Positions 7,314 to 13,455 of a stretch of 16,452 nt of DNA are shown in pieces. A program made the translations under genes and the position numbers. The DNA lies in the NCBI GenBank assembly GCA_934511165.1, contig CAKSWA010000045.1, forward strand, positions 1 through 16,452, read 5' to 3'. The first letter of the stretch is position 1, and every line of letters starts with the position of its first letter. The notes beneath the pieces are model-generated. The model ran no database searches. It was not told the DNA's origin and worked only from the letters and a program-made list of their open reading frames with translations. The DNA comes from an uncultured Oscillospiraceae bacterium. GTDB lineage: Bacteria > Bacillota > Clostridia > Oscillospirales > Oscillospiraceae.

Positions 7314-8099
7314 TTACTTTGCGTCAAAAGCGGCAAAAGCAGCGGTAGCGTCAGCAAAACTGTCAGCCTGAATTGCATCAGCCTCGACCAGCACGGGGAA
7401 AGTGCCATCAGCGTAAGCCTTGCCCTCGCCAAAGAGGTTCGCAATCTCTTCGTTGGTGACATCAGCATCCATGTGGACAGTGCCCCAAACATTCCAGTAG
7501 GTCAGTTCACCGGCCTTCAGCGGGTCGATACGAGTGAAGGTGTAAACGTTGTATTTAATGCCATCACGGTCAACCGTGCCGCTGTTATCATAAGCCATGG
7601 TGAATTCCTTGTTGTTGAGGCAGGTTGTCGTATACATGCTGCTGTTCAGGATCGCGGCATCCAGATCAGCGGGGAACATGACGCGGATGCGAATGTAGGC
7701 ATCATTGACACCGGTGTTCTTCACATAGGGCATCTTATGATAGCTCTGACCAGGGTTCAATTTGACATTCGTGCAATCATAGGTAGCAGCATCGGCTTCA
7801 ATCTGAGCATCAGTATAGAAAGTGTCGCCTGCCTTATAGGGGCTGGTATTATTGCTGCCTTCTTTGGCAACATCGGACCACAGCTCCGCGTTTTTGGGGT
7901 TAAGTTTATCTTCCGTCGTGCCATTGGCATAGCCGGCATTCTCTCGGTGAAGATTGGACTCCAGCAGCTGGATCTTTACATTTCCAACGGTGAACGTGTT
8001 CTTTGCACTCTGGGTATCGGTGAAATATGCGAGGGAGGCGCCCACAACGGCGATCGCAAGGAGGGCGACGCAGAGGCACAGCGCGGTAATCTTCTTCAT
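7314..8099 (-). CDS. TasA/camelysin-type SipW-dependent filament protein (second paralogue)
   Basis: The 261-residue protein, the largest of the four paralogues, starts with a signal helix ending 'ASLAYFTDTQSAKNTFTVG' (about 21-39), a textbook TasA/camelysin N-terminus with SipW-type processing. The mature part has 'HKMPYVKNTGVNDAYIRIRV' (121-140), the conserved core strand pair of the family, and 'EADAIQADSF' near the end. C109 and C160 are the only cysteines after the signal and could form a disulfide. No anchor is present. It is a likely structural subunit. By eye its codons and base composition are less GC-rich than most neighbours, as is also true of the next gene upstream, which may reflect high expression or recent exchange. 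AAGGAG lies 9 bases before the ATG. Confidence 0.9.
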   Translation of the reverse strand: MKKITALCLCVALLAIAVVGASLAYFTDTQSAKNTFTVGNVKIQLLESNLHRENAGYANGTTEDKLNPKNAELWSDVAKEGSNNTSPYKAGDTFYTDAQIEADAATYDCTNVKLNPGQSYHKMPYVKNTGVNDAYIRIRVMFPADLDAAILNSSMYTTTCLNNKEFTMAYDNSGTVDRDGIKYNVYTFTRIDPLKAGELTYWNVWGTVHMDADVTNEEIANLFGEGKAYADGTFPVLVEADAIQADSFADATAAFAAFDAK

Positions 8100-8138
8100 T
8101 CTTGGTTTACTCCTTATTATGTATTAAGGGTTTACTAA

Positions 8139-8720
8139 TTACTTGCTAACTTCCTTCCAAGCGTCAACAGGTTTATTCTCAAAGCCGGCCATCTGGATGG
8201 CGTAAGCCGTTACATTGACGTTAGCCGGAGCATTGTCGGTCCACATGGCGTTGTCAGCAATGGTGAACGTCTCAAAAACTTTATACTGAACTTCCGCCGC
8301 GTTCTTGGTGTATGTCTTGTAATACACGCCAGGATACTCCGTTTCATCAAGCGCCGTCCAGCCGTTCTTCGTGATCTGGCTGGCAATGGTGGGCGTTCCT
8401 TCGTATGCGGCAATGCCATTCACGACCTTCACGAAAACCCAGCTGTCTTCGCTGTCAGCCCTCACGTATACGATCGGGTCTTTGGTGTACGTCTGGCCGG
8501 GCACCAGAAGATAGCGGTTTGCCTTGTCGCGATCAGCGTTGGGCGTGCTGTCGTCCACGTCCGTCTCGTCGAGGTCGATCTTGACTTTACCGACAGAGAA
8601 AGTGTTCTCTACTTTAGCACTGTCAGTCAGGTACGCCATCGTGCCCATAACGGACGCCACGACAAGCAGCACCGCGCACAGGCTCAGGAGCAGAGCTTTG
8701 CGTTTCGTTTTCATTTTCAT
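8139..8720 (-). CDS. TasA/camelysin-type SipW-dependent filament protein (first paralogue)
   Basis: The 193-residue protein has a basic start 'MKMKTKRK', a hydrophobic helix, and the SipW-type boundary 'GTMAYLTDSAKVENTFSVG' (26-44), then 'KVKIDLDETD'. A core strand 'DPIVYVRADSEDSWVFVKV' and the terminal 'VTAYAIQMAGFEN' fit the TasA family. The open frame extends 24 codons further upstream to 8792. The ATG at 8718-8720 is preferred because AAAGGAGG stands just before it and the signal peptide begins there; the longer version would overlap the sipW stop. As the first structural gene after sipW, it is a candidate major subunit (inference). It acts outside the cell after SipW cleavage. Confidence 0.9.
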   Translation of the reverse strand: MKMKTKRKALLLSLCAVLLVVASVMGTMAYLTDSAKVENTFSVGKVKIDLDETDVDDSTPNADRDKANRYLLVPGQTYTKDPIVYVRADSEDSWVFVKVVNGIAAYEGTPTIASQITKNGWTALDETEYPGVYYKTYTKNAAEVQYKVFETFTIADNAMWTDNAPANVNVTAYAIQMAGFENKPVDAWKEVSK

Positions 8721-8788
8721 GAAAACCTCCTTTAAAATATTATTGCTTTCCTCTTTGATATATCGGGAGCCTTTCGGCGTTTCCCACA

Positions 8789-9499
8789 TCATTTGCGGAC
8801 GTGGCGTCCCTCGGCGGGGCGGGCGCGTCTCTTCGGCTTTGCCTCGGTCTCTTCGGCGGCGGGGCGGGCATGTCTCGGTCTCGGCTCGGCGGCCTCTTCC
8901 GCGGCGGTCTCCGGCGCGGCGGGCTTGGCGCGGCGGGGCGATTTTTCCTCTGCGGCGCGGCGGCGCTTCGGTTTCTCTTCGCTCTCGGTCTCAGATTTTT
9001 CCTCCGGGGCGAAGATGTCCGGCAGGAATGTGAGCATCAGCAAAACGGCTCCGGCGGCGATGGCCACGTACATGCCGGGGGGATGCTGGATGTAGCTTGC
9101 GACATAGCCGAGGTACGGGATCGTGAACACCGGCGTGCCGATGACATTTTTATAATGGACAAGACCGCCGTCCTCGCTCTCGTTCGCGTCGCCCTTGGTG
9201 CGGAAGCGGATGACGGAGGCGTCCTCCTCGTCCGGCACGACGGCGACAACGCGGTGCGTTGCGATGGTGTCCTCATCGAGCAGGAAGGTGATGACCTGTC
9301 CCGATTGAATGGTGTACGGGTCTACCTTTTTCACATAGATGAGCGAGCCGGTGTGGTATGTCGGCTCCATGGAGCCGGAGAGAACGGTGAACACCTGCAG
9401 GCCAAAAACTCTTGCGCCCACAAGGAGCAGCGCCAGCAGCACGACGAGCGAGACGAGAACGGTGCTGATGATGTTCCACGTTTTTCGAATGGTTTTCAT
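8789..9499 (-). CDS. sipW: SipW-type signal peptidase I (ER/archaeal-type Ser-His)
   Basis: The 236-residue membrane protease has an N-terminal helix (about 8-30), catalytic Ser43 in 'LSGSMEPTYHTG', His82 in 'IATHRVV' where common bacterial enzymes have Lys, and an acidic site at D104 in 'TKGDANES'. A second helix (about 143-161) follows. These are the marks of SipW, which removes signal peptides from TasA-type proteins, and five candidate substrates are encoded downstream. The last about 75 residues form an unusual tail of alternating Lys/Arg and Glu runs with Ala and Pro, predicted to be cytoplasmic and disordered. The ATG directly follows the TAA of the tetR gene, so the two are co-transcribed and probably translationally coupled. 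AAAGGA stands upstream within the end of tetR. Confidence 0.95.
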   Translation of the reverse strand: MKTIRKTWNIISTVLVSLVVLLALLLVGARVFGLQVFTVLSGSMEPTYHTGSLIYVKKVDPYTIQSGQVITFLLDEDTIATHRVVAVVPDEEDASVIRFRTKGDANESEDGGLVHYKNVIGTPVFTIPYLGYVASYIQHPPGMYVAIAAGAVLLMLTFLPDIFAPEEKSETESEEKPKRRRAAEEKSPRRAKPAAPETAAEEAAEPRPRHARPAAEETEAKPKRRARPAEGRHVRK

Positions 9500-10117
9500 T
9501 TATATGGCCGGTTCCTTTCCCGCTTCCGCTGTCAGCTCGGCACGGAAGTGGGGCGCGACAAAGCTGTAGATCTGCGCGAAGGTCCGTTCCGTTGTGGTTT
9601 CGTCGTTCTTCATGTCCCCCGCCATGACGTGCGCGGCGAAGAAAAGCATGGTTTCAAATATCTGGTGCGTTACCAAATCTATGTCCGTTCCCGGGCGGAA
9701 TATATATCCGATACGGCTTGTCATCGCACGGTAATACTCCAAATGCTTTTCGCGCGCGTACAAGCGGAAATCGGAGGAGTAATAGTACCGGAGATAGAAA
9801 AGGCATTCATCCGCCTTTTCCAGAATGAACTCCCAGCTGCTCCTCCACAGGAGGAAGCAGCGCTCTTTCCACGTGAGGGTTTCGTTATACATGATCCTTG
9901 GAAACGTTTCATGCAGTTGACGTCTGAGACCGTCGTCCAGTTCCCAGAGCGCCGCGGCGAGCAGCTCGTCCTTCCCGCGGAAGGATTTATAGATGTATGC
10001 TTCGTTAAGACCGGCTGCGGCGGCGATGGCCTTGGTCGTTGCTTTTACAAGCCCCTGCTGGGCAACGACATGGATGGCGCTTTGAATGAACGCCTGTCGG
10101 ATCTCTTTCTGTTCCAC
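9500..10117 (-). CDS. TetR/AcrR-family transcriptional regulator
   Basis: The 205-residue protein has the TetR DNA-binding domain at about residues 5-52: 'RQAFIQSAIHVVAQQG', 'TTKAIAAAAGLNEAYIYKSF' and 'KDELLAAAL'. A helical ligand/dimer domain rich in aromatic residues follows, which I cannot assign to a known effector. The start is GTG (10115-10117) with AGGAGA six bases upstream. It is the first gene of the fibre cluster, and its stop abuts the sipW start. A perfect 14-base palindrome beside the -35 box of its promoter is the expected operator, so it probably represses itself and the genes behind it until a ligand or cell-state signal relieves it (inference). Confidence 0.92.
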   Translation of the reverse strand: MEQKEIRQAFIQSAIHVVAQQGLVKATTKAIAAAAGLNEAYIYKSFRGKDELLAAALWELDDGLRRQLHETFPRIMYNETLTWKERCFLLWRSSWEFILEKADECLFYLRYYYSSDFRLYAREKHLEYYRAMTSRIGYIFRPGTDIDLVTHQIFETMLFFAAHVMAGDMKNDETTTERTFAQIYSFVAPHFRAELTAEAGKEPAI

Positions 10118-10149
10118 GTGGTTCTCCTGTATGTAGGTTTGTCGCCGGT

Positions 10150-10178
10150 ATTATGTAAAATAAATGGTGTTATGTAAA
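10150..10178 (-). promoter_or_regulatory. Promoter of the tetR-sipW-tasA cluster
   Basis: On the minus strand, TTTACA (complement of 10173-10178) and CATAAT (complement of 10150-10155) are spaced by 17 bases, close to the SigA consensus. Transcription would start near 10143, about 26 bases before the GTG. The two boxes lie in a near-perfect 16-base direct repeat, TTATGTAAAATAARTG, at 10151-10166 and 10170-10185. No other convincing promoter was seen inside the cluster. Confidence 0.65.
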
Positions 10179-10179
10179 A

Positions 10180-10193
10180 TAAGTGATCACTTA
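10180..10193. promoter_or_regulatory. Probable TetR operator, perfect palindrome
   Basis: TAAGTGATCACTTA is a perfect 14-base palindrome lying one base upstream of the -35 box of the tetR promoter. Its size, symmetry and position are typical of TetR-family operators. Confidence 0.65.
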
Positions 10194-10550
10194 CACGATA
10201 CTGACAAAAACAACAAATCCACATCCGTATTCCCGGGATTTTTTAATGGATGATACGATTTGCCGAACAAAACTGTGTTTTTTGCTGCGCATTCCGCCCT
10301 TTAATGGCATAGCCAGTCCTTCAGTATGCAGCGTAAGTATAGCATGCGTGCCAGAGAAATACAACCCCTTTTCCCCGGTTTTAGATCATTATTCCGTTAA
10401 AATTTTTCCGTTAAATCCTTACAACTGTAAGTTTCTTTACATGTGTATGCGTAACTGATGGGTGAGTAGGATGCGGACGCGGCGGCGGAGGTGGGTGGTA
10501 AGAATATAGCATGGCGAGTGGTAAAAATTTGTCGAATTATGGAGTGCTAT
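10194..10550. other. Gene-poor intergenic stretch
   Basis: I see no convincing gene here. It is AT-richer than its surroundings. It holds a direct repeat TTCCGTTAAA at 10392-10401 and 10406-10415, and a short CTTACA/TGTAAG dyad at about 10418-10431 followed by a T-rich run. A 91-codon frame on the plus strand lacks a ribosome binding site and a recognisable protein pattern. The stretch may be remnant sequence or hold an undetected small RNA. Confidence 0.5.
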
Positions 10551-10683
10551 AAACCTCTCCGTCGCGGCGCTGCGCGCCGCGCCACCTCTCCCGGAGTGAG
10601 AGGCGAGTTGGTTTGCGGAATACTTACTTGCCTCCCCCTTTAGGGGAGGTGGCTTTTGCCGCAGGCAAAAGACGGAGAGGTTT
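10551..10683. mobile_element. Palindromic MITE/REP-like element with 13-bp inverted ends
   Basis: The ends AAACCTCTCCGTC (10551-10563) and GACGGAGAGGTTT (10671-10683) are perfect inverted repeats. Inside are several hairpins: GCGGCG/CGCCGC, CCTCTC/GAGAGG, CCTCCCC/GGGGAGG and CTTTTGCC/GGCAAAAG (10653-10660 with 10664-10671). There is no open frame for a transposase, so movement would need an enzyme in trans. No clear target duplication is visible. The right part lies inside the 3' end of the Nudix gene. A related element sits at 13318-13402. Confidence 0.7.
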
Positions 10684-11142
10684 CCCGTCCAGCTCCGCGG
10701 CTACAAGCTCTTCGCCGCGGTACACGAGCTTGAGCGAGAAGAATGGCGCGTTCTCCGCAAGCAGACGGAGGAAAAGCTTATCGCCCTCCCAGAGCTTTTT
10801 CGTGAGCAGCTCGTCCTTGCCGATCCAGGCGAGCTCGCCCTCGTCGCAGGGTTTTTCCTCGCCCGTCCATTGATCCGCGGTGAACAGGTGCATATATTCG
10901 CACGGCCACACGTCGGAGACGAACGTCACGAGACCGCGATAGCGCCAGCGCGTGAGCGTGAGCCCCGTTTCCTCGCGCACCTCGCGGCGGAGGCAGTCCT
11001 CCGGGCTCTCCCCCGGCTCGAACTTGCCGCCAACGCCGATCCATTTATCGTGGTTCTCGTCGTTTTCCTTTTTGGTGCGGTGGAGCATCAGATACTCGCC
11101 GCTGCGTTCCATATAGCAGAGCGTTGTGAGTTTGGTTTCCAT
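10624..11142 (-). CDS. Nudix hydrolase, MutT/8-oxo-dGTP diphosphatase type
   Basis: The 172-residue protein has a complete Nudix box G-x5-E-x7-REV-x-EE-x-GL at residues 39-61 (G39, E45, R53, E54, E57, E58, G60), preceded by 'WIGVGGKFEPGES'. This family hydrolyses nucleoside diphosphates linked to another group, with Mg2+ held by the REXXEE glutamates. The sequence resembles the 8-oxo-dGTP-cleaning subgroup, but the substrate is not certain. It follows the RluA-type gene by 8 bases, and its ribosome site GGGGAGA lies in that gene's last codons, so they form an operon. The last 19 residues (154-172, ending 'TSPKGGGK') are encoded by the palindromic element at 10551-10683 and are probably not the ancestral C-terminus. 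Confidence 0.9.
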   Translation of the reverse strand: METKLTTLCYMERSGEYLMLHRTKKENDENHDKWIGVGGKFEPGESPEDCLRREVREETGLTLTRWRYRGLVTFVSDVWPCEYMHLFTADQWTGEEKPCDEGELAWIGKDELLTKKLWEGDKLFLRLLAENAPFFSLKLVYRGEELVAAELDGKPLRLLPAAKATSPKGGGK

Positions 11143-11150
11143 TTATATCT

Positions 11151-11792
11151 TTATATCTCCCCGGAAAACTCCGTCCACGGGTACGCCGCGGGCGGCTTTT
11201 TTTCAAATGTCAGCACCTCGCCGGTGAGCGGGTGCGGAAAGGCAAGCTTACAGGAAAAAAGCGCGATGTCCCCTTCCCCGCTGCCGCCGTACTTTGCGTC
11301 GCCCCAGAGCGGCGCGCCGCACGAGGCAAGCTGGCAGCGGATCTGGTGCGCGCGCCCGGTGTACAGCCGGACGCGGCAGAGCGAGAGCCCGGCGCGCTCT
11401 GCGAGAACTTCATAGGCGAGGCGCGCTTCGCGCACATCCTTGCCCGGCGCTTCGGCCACGAAGGTTTTGCGCCTCTTCCGGTCGCGCCATAAAAGATCGC
11501 GCAGCTCGCCGGACGGGGCAGGCAGCGCGCCGCAGGCGACGGCAAGGTATTCCTTGCGCACGTCGCCGCGCTCGATCGCGCGGCCAAGGTCGGCGGCGGC
11601 GTGGCGCGTGCGGGCATAGACCATGACGCCGGAAACGGCGGCGTCCAGCCGGTGAACGGCGTAGACGGGGGCTGCATCGTCTCCGAGCGCGGCGCGCAGC
11701 AGGGACGGCATGCCGCCCGGCTCGTCCGCAGAGAGGACGCCCACGGGTTTCACGCAGACGATGATTTTGTTGTCCAGATACAATATTTCCAC
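11151..11792 (-). CDS. RluA-family RNA pseudouridine synthase
   Basis: This 213-residue enzyme isomerises uridine to pseudouridine in RNA. The catalytic segment 'HRLDAAVSGVMVYART' holds the essential Asp (residue 50), and 'GRAHQIRCQLASCGAPLWGDAKYGG' near the C-terminus is the family's second hallmark. There is no N-terminal S4 domain, so it is a short single-domain type; which rRNA or tRNA it modifies cannot be told. The frame continues upstream to 11945, but GTG at 11790-11792 is the better start: AAAGGAG stands 7 bases before it and family homology begins there ('VEILYLDNKIIVCVKPVG'). The longer version would run into the divergent FliB-like gene. It leads a two-gene unit with the Nudix gene. 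Confidence 0.9.
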   Translation of the reverse strand: MEILYLDNKIIVCVKPVGVLSADEPGGMPSLLRAALGDDAAPVYAVHRLDAAVSGVMVYARTRHAAADLGRAIERGDVRKEYLAVACGALPAPSGELRDLLWRDRKRRKTFVAEAPGKDVREARLAYEVLAERAGLSLCRVRLYTGRAHQIRCQLASCGAPLWGDAKYGGSGEGDIALFSCKLAFPHPLTGEVLTFEKKPPAAYPWTEFSGEI

Positions 11793-11818
11793 AGCAATAC
11801 TCCTTTGGTGCACTATAT

Positions 11819-11847
11819 ATAGTATCACATACGGGGTGGCGGGGCAA
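11819..11847 (-). promoter_or_regulatory. Promoter of the pseudouridine synthase-Nudix operon
   Basis: On the minus strand TTGCCC (complement of 11842-11847) and TACTAT (complement of 11819-11824) are 17 bases apart. A perfect 12-base palindrome ACTATATATAGT (11812-11823) overlaps the -10 region. On the opposite strand TATACT at 11860-11865 could be the -10 of the divergent methylase gene, but no good -35 precedes it. Confidence 0.5.
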
Positions 11848-11890
11848 GGTGTTTTGTGGTATACTCGTTTGGAAAAAGGAGGGGATCGCC

Positions 11891-12817
11891 ATGACGGAGA
11901 TATATCCCGCGTATTACGAGGCGTTTCGCTGCACGGCAGGCGCATGCCGCCACAACTGCTGCATCGGCTGGGAAATTGACATTGACGCTACGAGTGCGGC
12001 GCGGTATGCCTCGCTGCCGGGCGAGATGGGCGAGCGCATCCGCGCGGCCATCGAGCCGGGCGAGCCGCCGCACTTCCGGCTCGGCGATGCCGGGCGGTGC
12101 GCCATGCTCCGGGAGGATAACCTCTGCGAAATCCAGCGCACGCTTGGCGAGGGGGCGCTCTGCAATATCTGCCGTGACCATCCGCGCTACCGCGTATTTC
12201 TGCCCGGACGGACGGAGATCGGGCTGGGGCTCTGCTGCGAGGAGGCGGCGCGGCTGCTCCTTTCACAGACGGAGAAAGTGACGCTTTGCGGCGAGGTTTC
12301 CGCCGCACCGCCGCGCGAAACCGTGGAGCTGCTGCTCTTCCGGCAGAAGCTGCTGGACGCAGCGCAGGACCGGCGGTTTTCTCTCGGCGGGCGGATGCAG
12401 AAAATTCTCGCGCTCGCCGGCGCTTCCCTGCCCCGGCGGACGGCACGCGCGTGGGCAGCGTTTTTCGCTGCGCTCGAGCCGCTGGAGGAGGAGTTTCCGG
12501 AAGCGCTTTCGCGGCTGGACGGGGCGGTCGATTTTGCGGGCTTCCACGCCGTTTCCGCCGCATGGGAGACGGAGTATGAGCAGCTGCTCGTCTATTTCCT
12601 GCTGCGGCACCTGCTCGCGGACGAGGGGCGGGGCGTGAAGGCGCGCGCGGCGTTCGCCGTTTTGAATACCGCGATGCTCTATGCGCTCGGCGCAGCCACG
12701 CGGACGGAAAAAGGCACGGTGAGCTTTGCAGAGCGCGTGGAGCTTGCGCGGCTGTGGTCGGCGAACATCGAATATTCCGAGGAGAATATGCGGGCGGTTC
12801 TTGATGAGTTAACGTAA
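11891..12817 (+). CDS. FliB-like (flagellin) lysine N-methylase family protein
   Basis: The 308-residue protein has the family's N-terminal cysteine pattern C14-x4-C19-x3-C23-C24 in 'FRCTAGACRHNCCIGWEID', and a second cluster in 'CAMLREDNLCEIQ', 'LCNICRDHPR' and 'LGLCCEEA'. FliB proteins methylate lysines of flagellin, and the Cys clusters suggest an iron-sulfur or metal centre. The protein is somewhat shorter than the roughly 400 residues common in the family. No flagellar gene is present in the window, so another substrate is possible. The frame opens at 11849, but ATG 11891 is chosen because AAGGAGGGG lies just before it. It diverges from the RluA-type gene. Confidence 0.85.
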   Translation: MTEIYPAYYEAFRCTAGACRHNCCIGWEIDIDATSAARYASLPGEMGERIRAAIEPGEPPHFRLGDAGRCAMLREDNLCEIQRTLGEGALCNICRDHPRYRVFLPGRTEIGLGLCCEEAARLLLSQTEKVTLCGEVSAAPPRETVELLLFRQKLLDAAQDRRFSLGGRMQKILALAGASLPRRTARAWAAFFAALEPLEEEFPEALSRLDGAVDFAGFHAVSAAWETEYEQLLVYFLLRHLLADEGRGVKARAAFAVLNTAMLYALGAATRTEKGTVSFAERVELARLWSANIEYSEENMRAVLDELT

Positions 12818-12865
12818 TTTACTTTACATAATATAGTTTTCATAATATCGAAGGAGGCGTTTTCG

Positions 12866-13288
12866 TTGGATATCTGGGAGAGGCTGTACGAGGCGGCGGC
12901 GAAGGAGTATCATCCGGAGGATGTTTCGCCGTTCGTGTATGCGCACCACGTTGTGTGCGCGCTGGAGGCGGATAACGGCGAGATTTTCACGGGGTTCTGC
13001 ATAGAATCGTGCAGCGGCGTGATGAATCTCTGCGCTGAGCGCGTCGCGCTGCTCAACATGTACATCCGGAGCGGGCAGACGAGGGTGCGCCGGATGATCG
13101 CCTTTCGGGACAGGCCGCCCTACGGCGAGGGCAGCGGGATGCCGTGCGGCGCGTGCCGGGAGTTTTTCTATCAGCTCAACGAGGAAAACGAGGATATGGA
13201 GATCCTGGTGGATTACGCGAAGCGCGAGACCGTGACGCTCAAAGAGCTCATGCCCAAGTGGTGGGGCAAGGAAAGGTATGAACAATAA
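12866..13288 (+). CDS. Cytidine deaminase-like zinc hydrolase
   Basis: The 140-residue protein has the zinc-dependent deaminase motifs 'NLCAERVAL' (C56, E58) and 'MPCGACREF' (C94, C97): three Cys ligands and the catalytic Glu, as in tetrameric cytidine deaminases. It differs in the nucleoside-binding stretch, where the usual N-x-E ('NIEN') reads 'CIES' (C45, E47), so the substrate may not be plain cytidine. The start is TTG with AAGGAGG (12851-12857) 8 bases upstream; there is no nearby ATG. It stands 48 bases after the methylase gene on the same strand and is convergent with a pyrimidine-nucleoside phosphorylase operon, which fits pyrimidine salvage. A blasticidin-deaminase-like or other role remains possible. 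Confidence 0.85.
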   Translation: MDIWERLYEAAAKEYHPEDVSPFVYAHHVVCALEADNGEIFTGFCIESCSGVMNLCAERVALLNMYIRSGQTRVRRMIAFRDRPPYGEGSGMPCGACREFFYQLNEENEDMEILVDYAKRETVTLKELMPKWWGKERYEQ

Positions 13289-13317
13289 TCAAACAAATCC
13301 CACTCCGTTGAGGCTCT

Positions 13318-13402
13318 CATGAAACCCCTCAGTCGGCTGCGCCGACCCCTCCCCTAACAGGGGGGCGGCAAAAACGAAGTTTTTGACGGAGGGGTTTGCA
13401 TG
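13318..13402. mobile_element. Second palindromic MITE/REP-like element
   Basis: AAACCCCTCAGTC (13322-13334) and GACGGAGGGGTTT (13385-13397) are inverted repeats with one mismatch, and flanking CATG extends them. Internal hairpins are GTCGGC/GCCGAC (13332-13346), CCCCT/AGGGG (13351-13363) and CAAAAAC/GTTTTTG (13369-13385). CATGAAA occurs on both sides (13318-13324, 13399-13405) and may be a target duplication. The ends are clearly related to those of the 10551-10683 element, but the interior differs. Confidence 0.65.
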
Positions 13403-13450
13403 AAAAAAAGTTGCCAATGGGAACTGGCCCCATTGACAACTTTCTCTTTA
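13403..13450. terminator. Bidirectional intrinsic terminator between convergent genes
   Basis: A 12-base stem (13410-13421 with 13429-13440, one mismatch) with a 7-base loop is flanked by an A-run (13403-13409) and TTTCTCTTTA (13441-13450). It can therefore stop transcription from both sides. It serves the deaminase gene (plus) and the aldehyde dehydrogenase gene (minus). Confidence 0.85.
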
Positions 13451-13455
13451 TTCAT

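Noticed and set aside
8736..8788. A possible second promoter between sipW and the first TasA-type gene
   Set aside because: A TAATAT-like -10 is present, but no acceptable -35 stands at 16-18 bases. The weak GC hairpin there also has no T-run.
8721..8792. A longer N-terminus for the first TasA-type protein
   Set aside because: It would add 24 residues before a complete signal peptide and ignore the strong AAAGGAGG just before ATG 8718-8720.
8801..10177. A 458-codon open frame on the plus strand opposite sipW and tetR
   Set aside because: It mirrors the coding strand of two firmly identified genes and has no family pattern.
10183..10458. A 91-codon frame on the plus strand in the intergenic stretch
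   Set aside because: There is no Shine-Dalgarno, the start lies in the TetR operator, and the protein shows no recognisable features.
10551..10683. CRISPR array or riboswitch in the hairpin-rich stretch
   Set aside because: There are no regularly spaced direct repeats or known aptamer pattern; the perfect inverted ends fit a palindromic mobile repeat.
11793..11945. A longer N-terminus for the RluA-type protein
   Set aside because: It overlaps the divergent methylase gene and its promoter region, lacks family similarity, and the GTG at 11790-11792 has a strong ribosome site.
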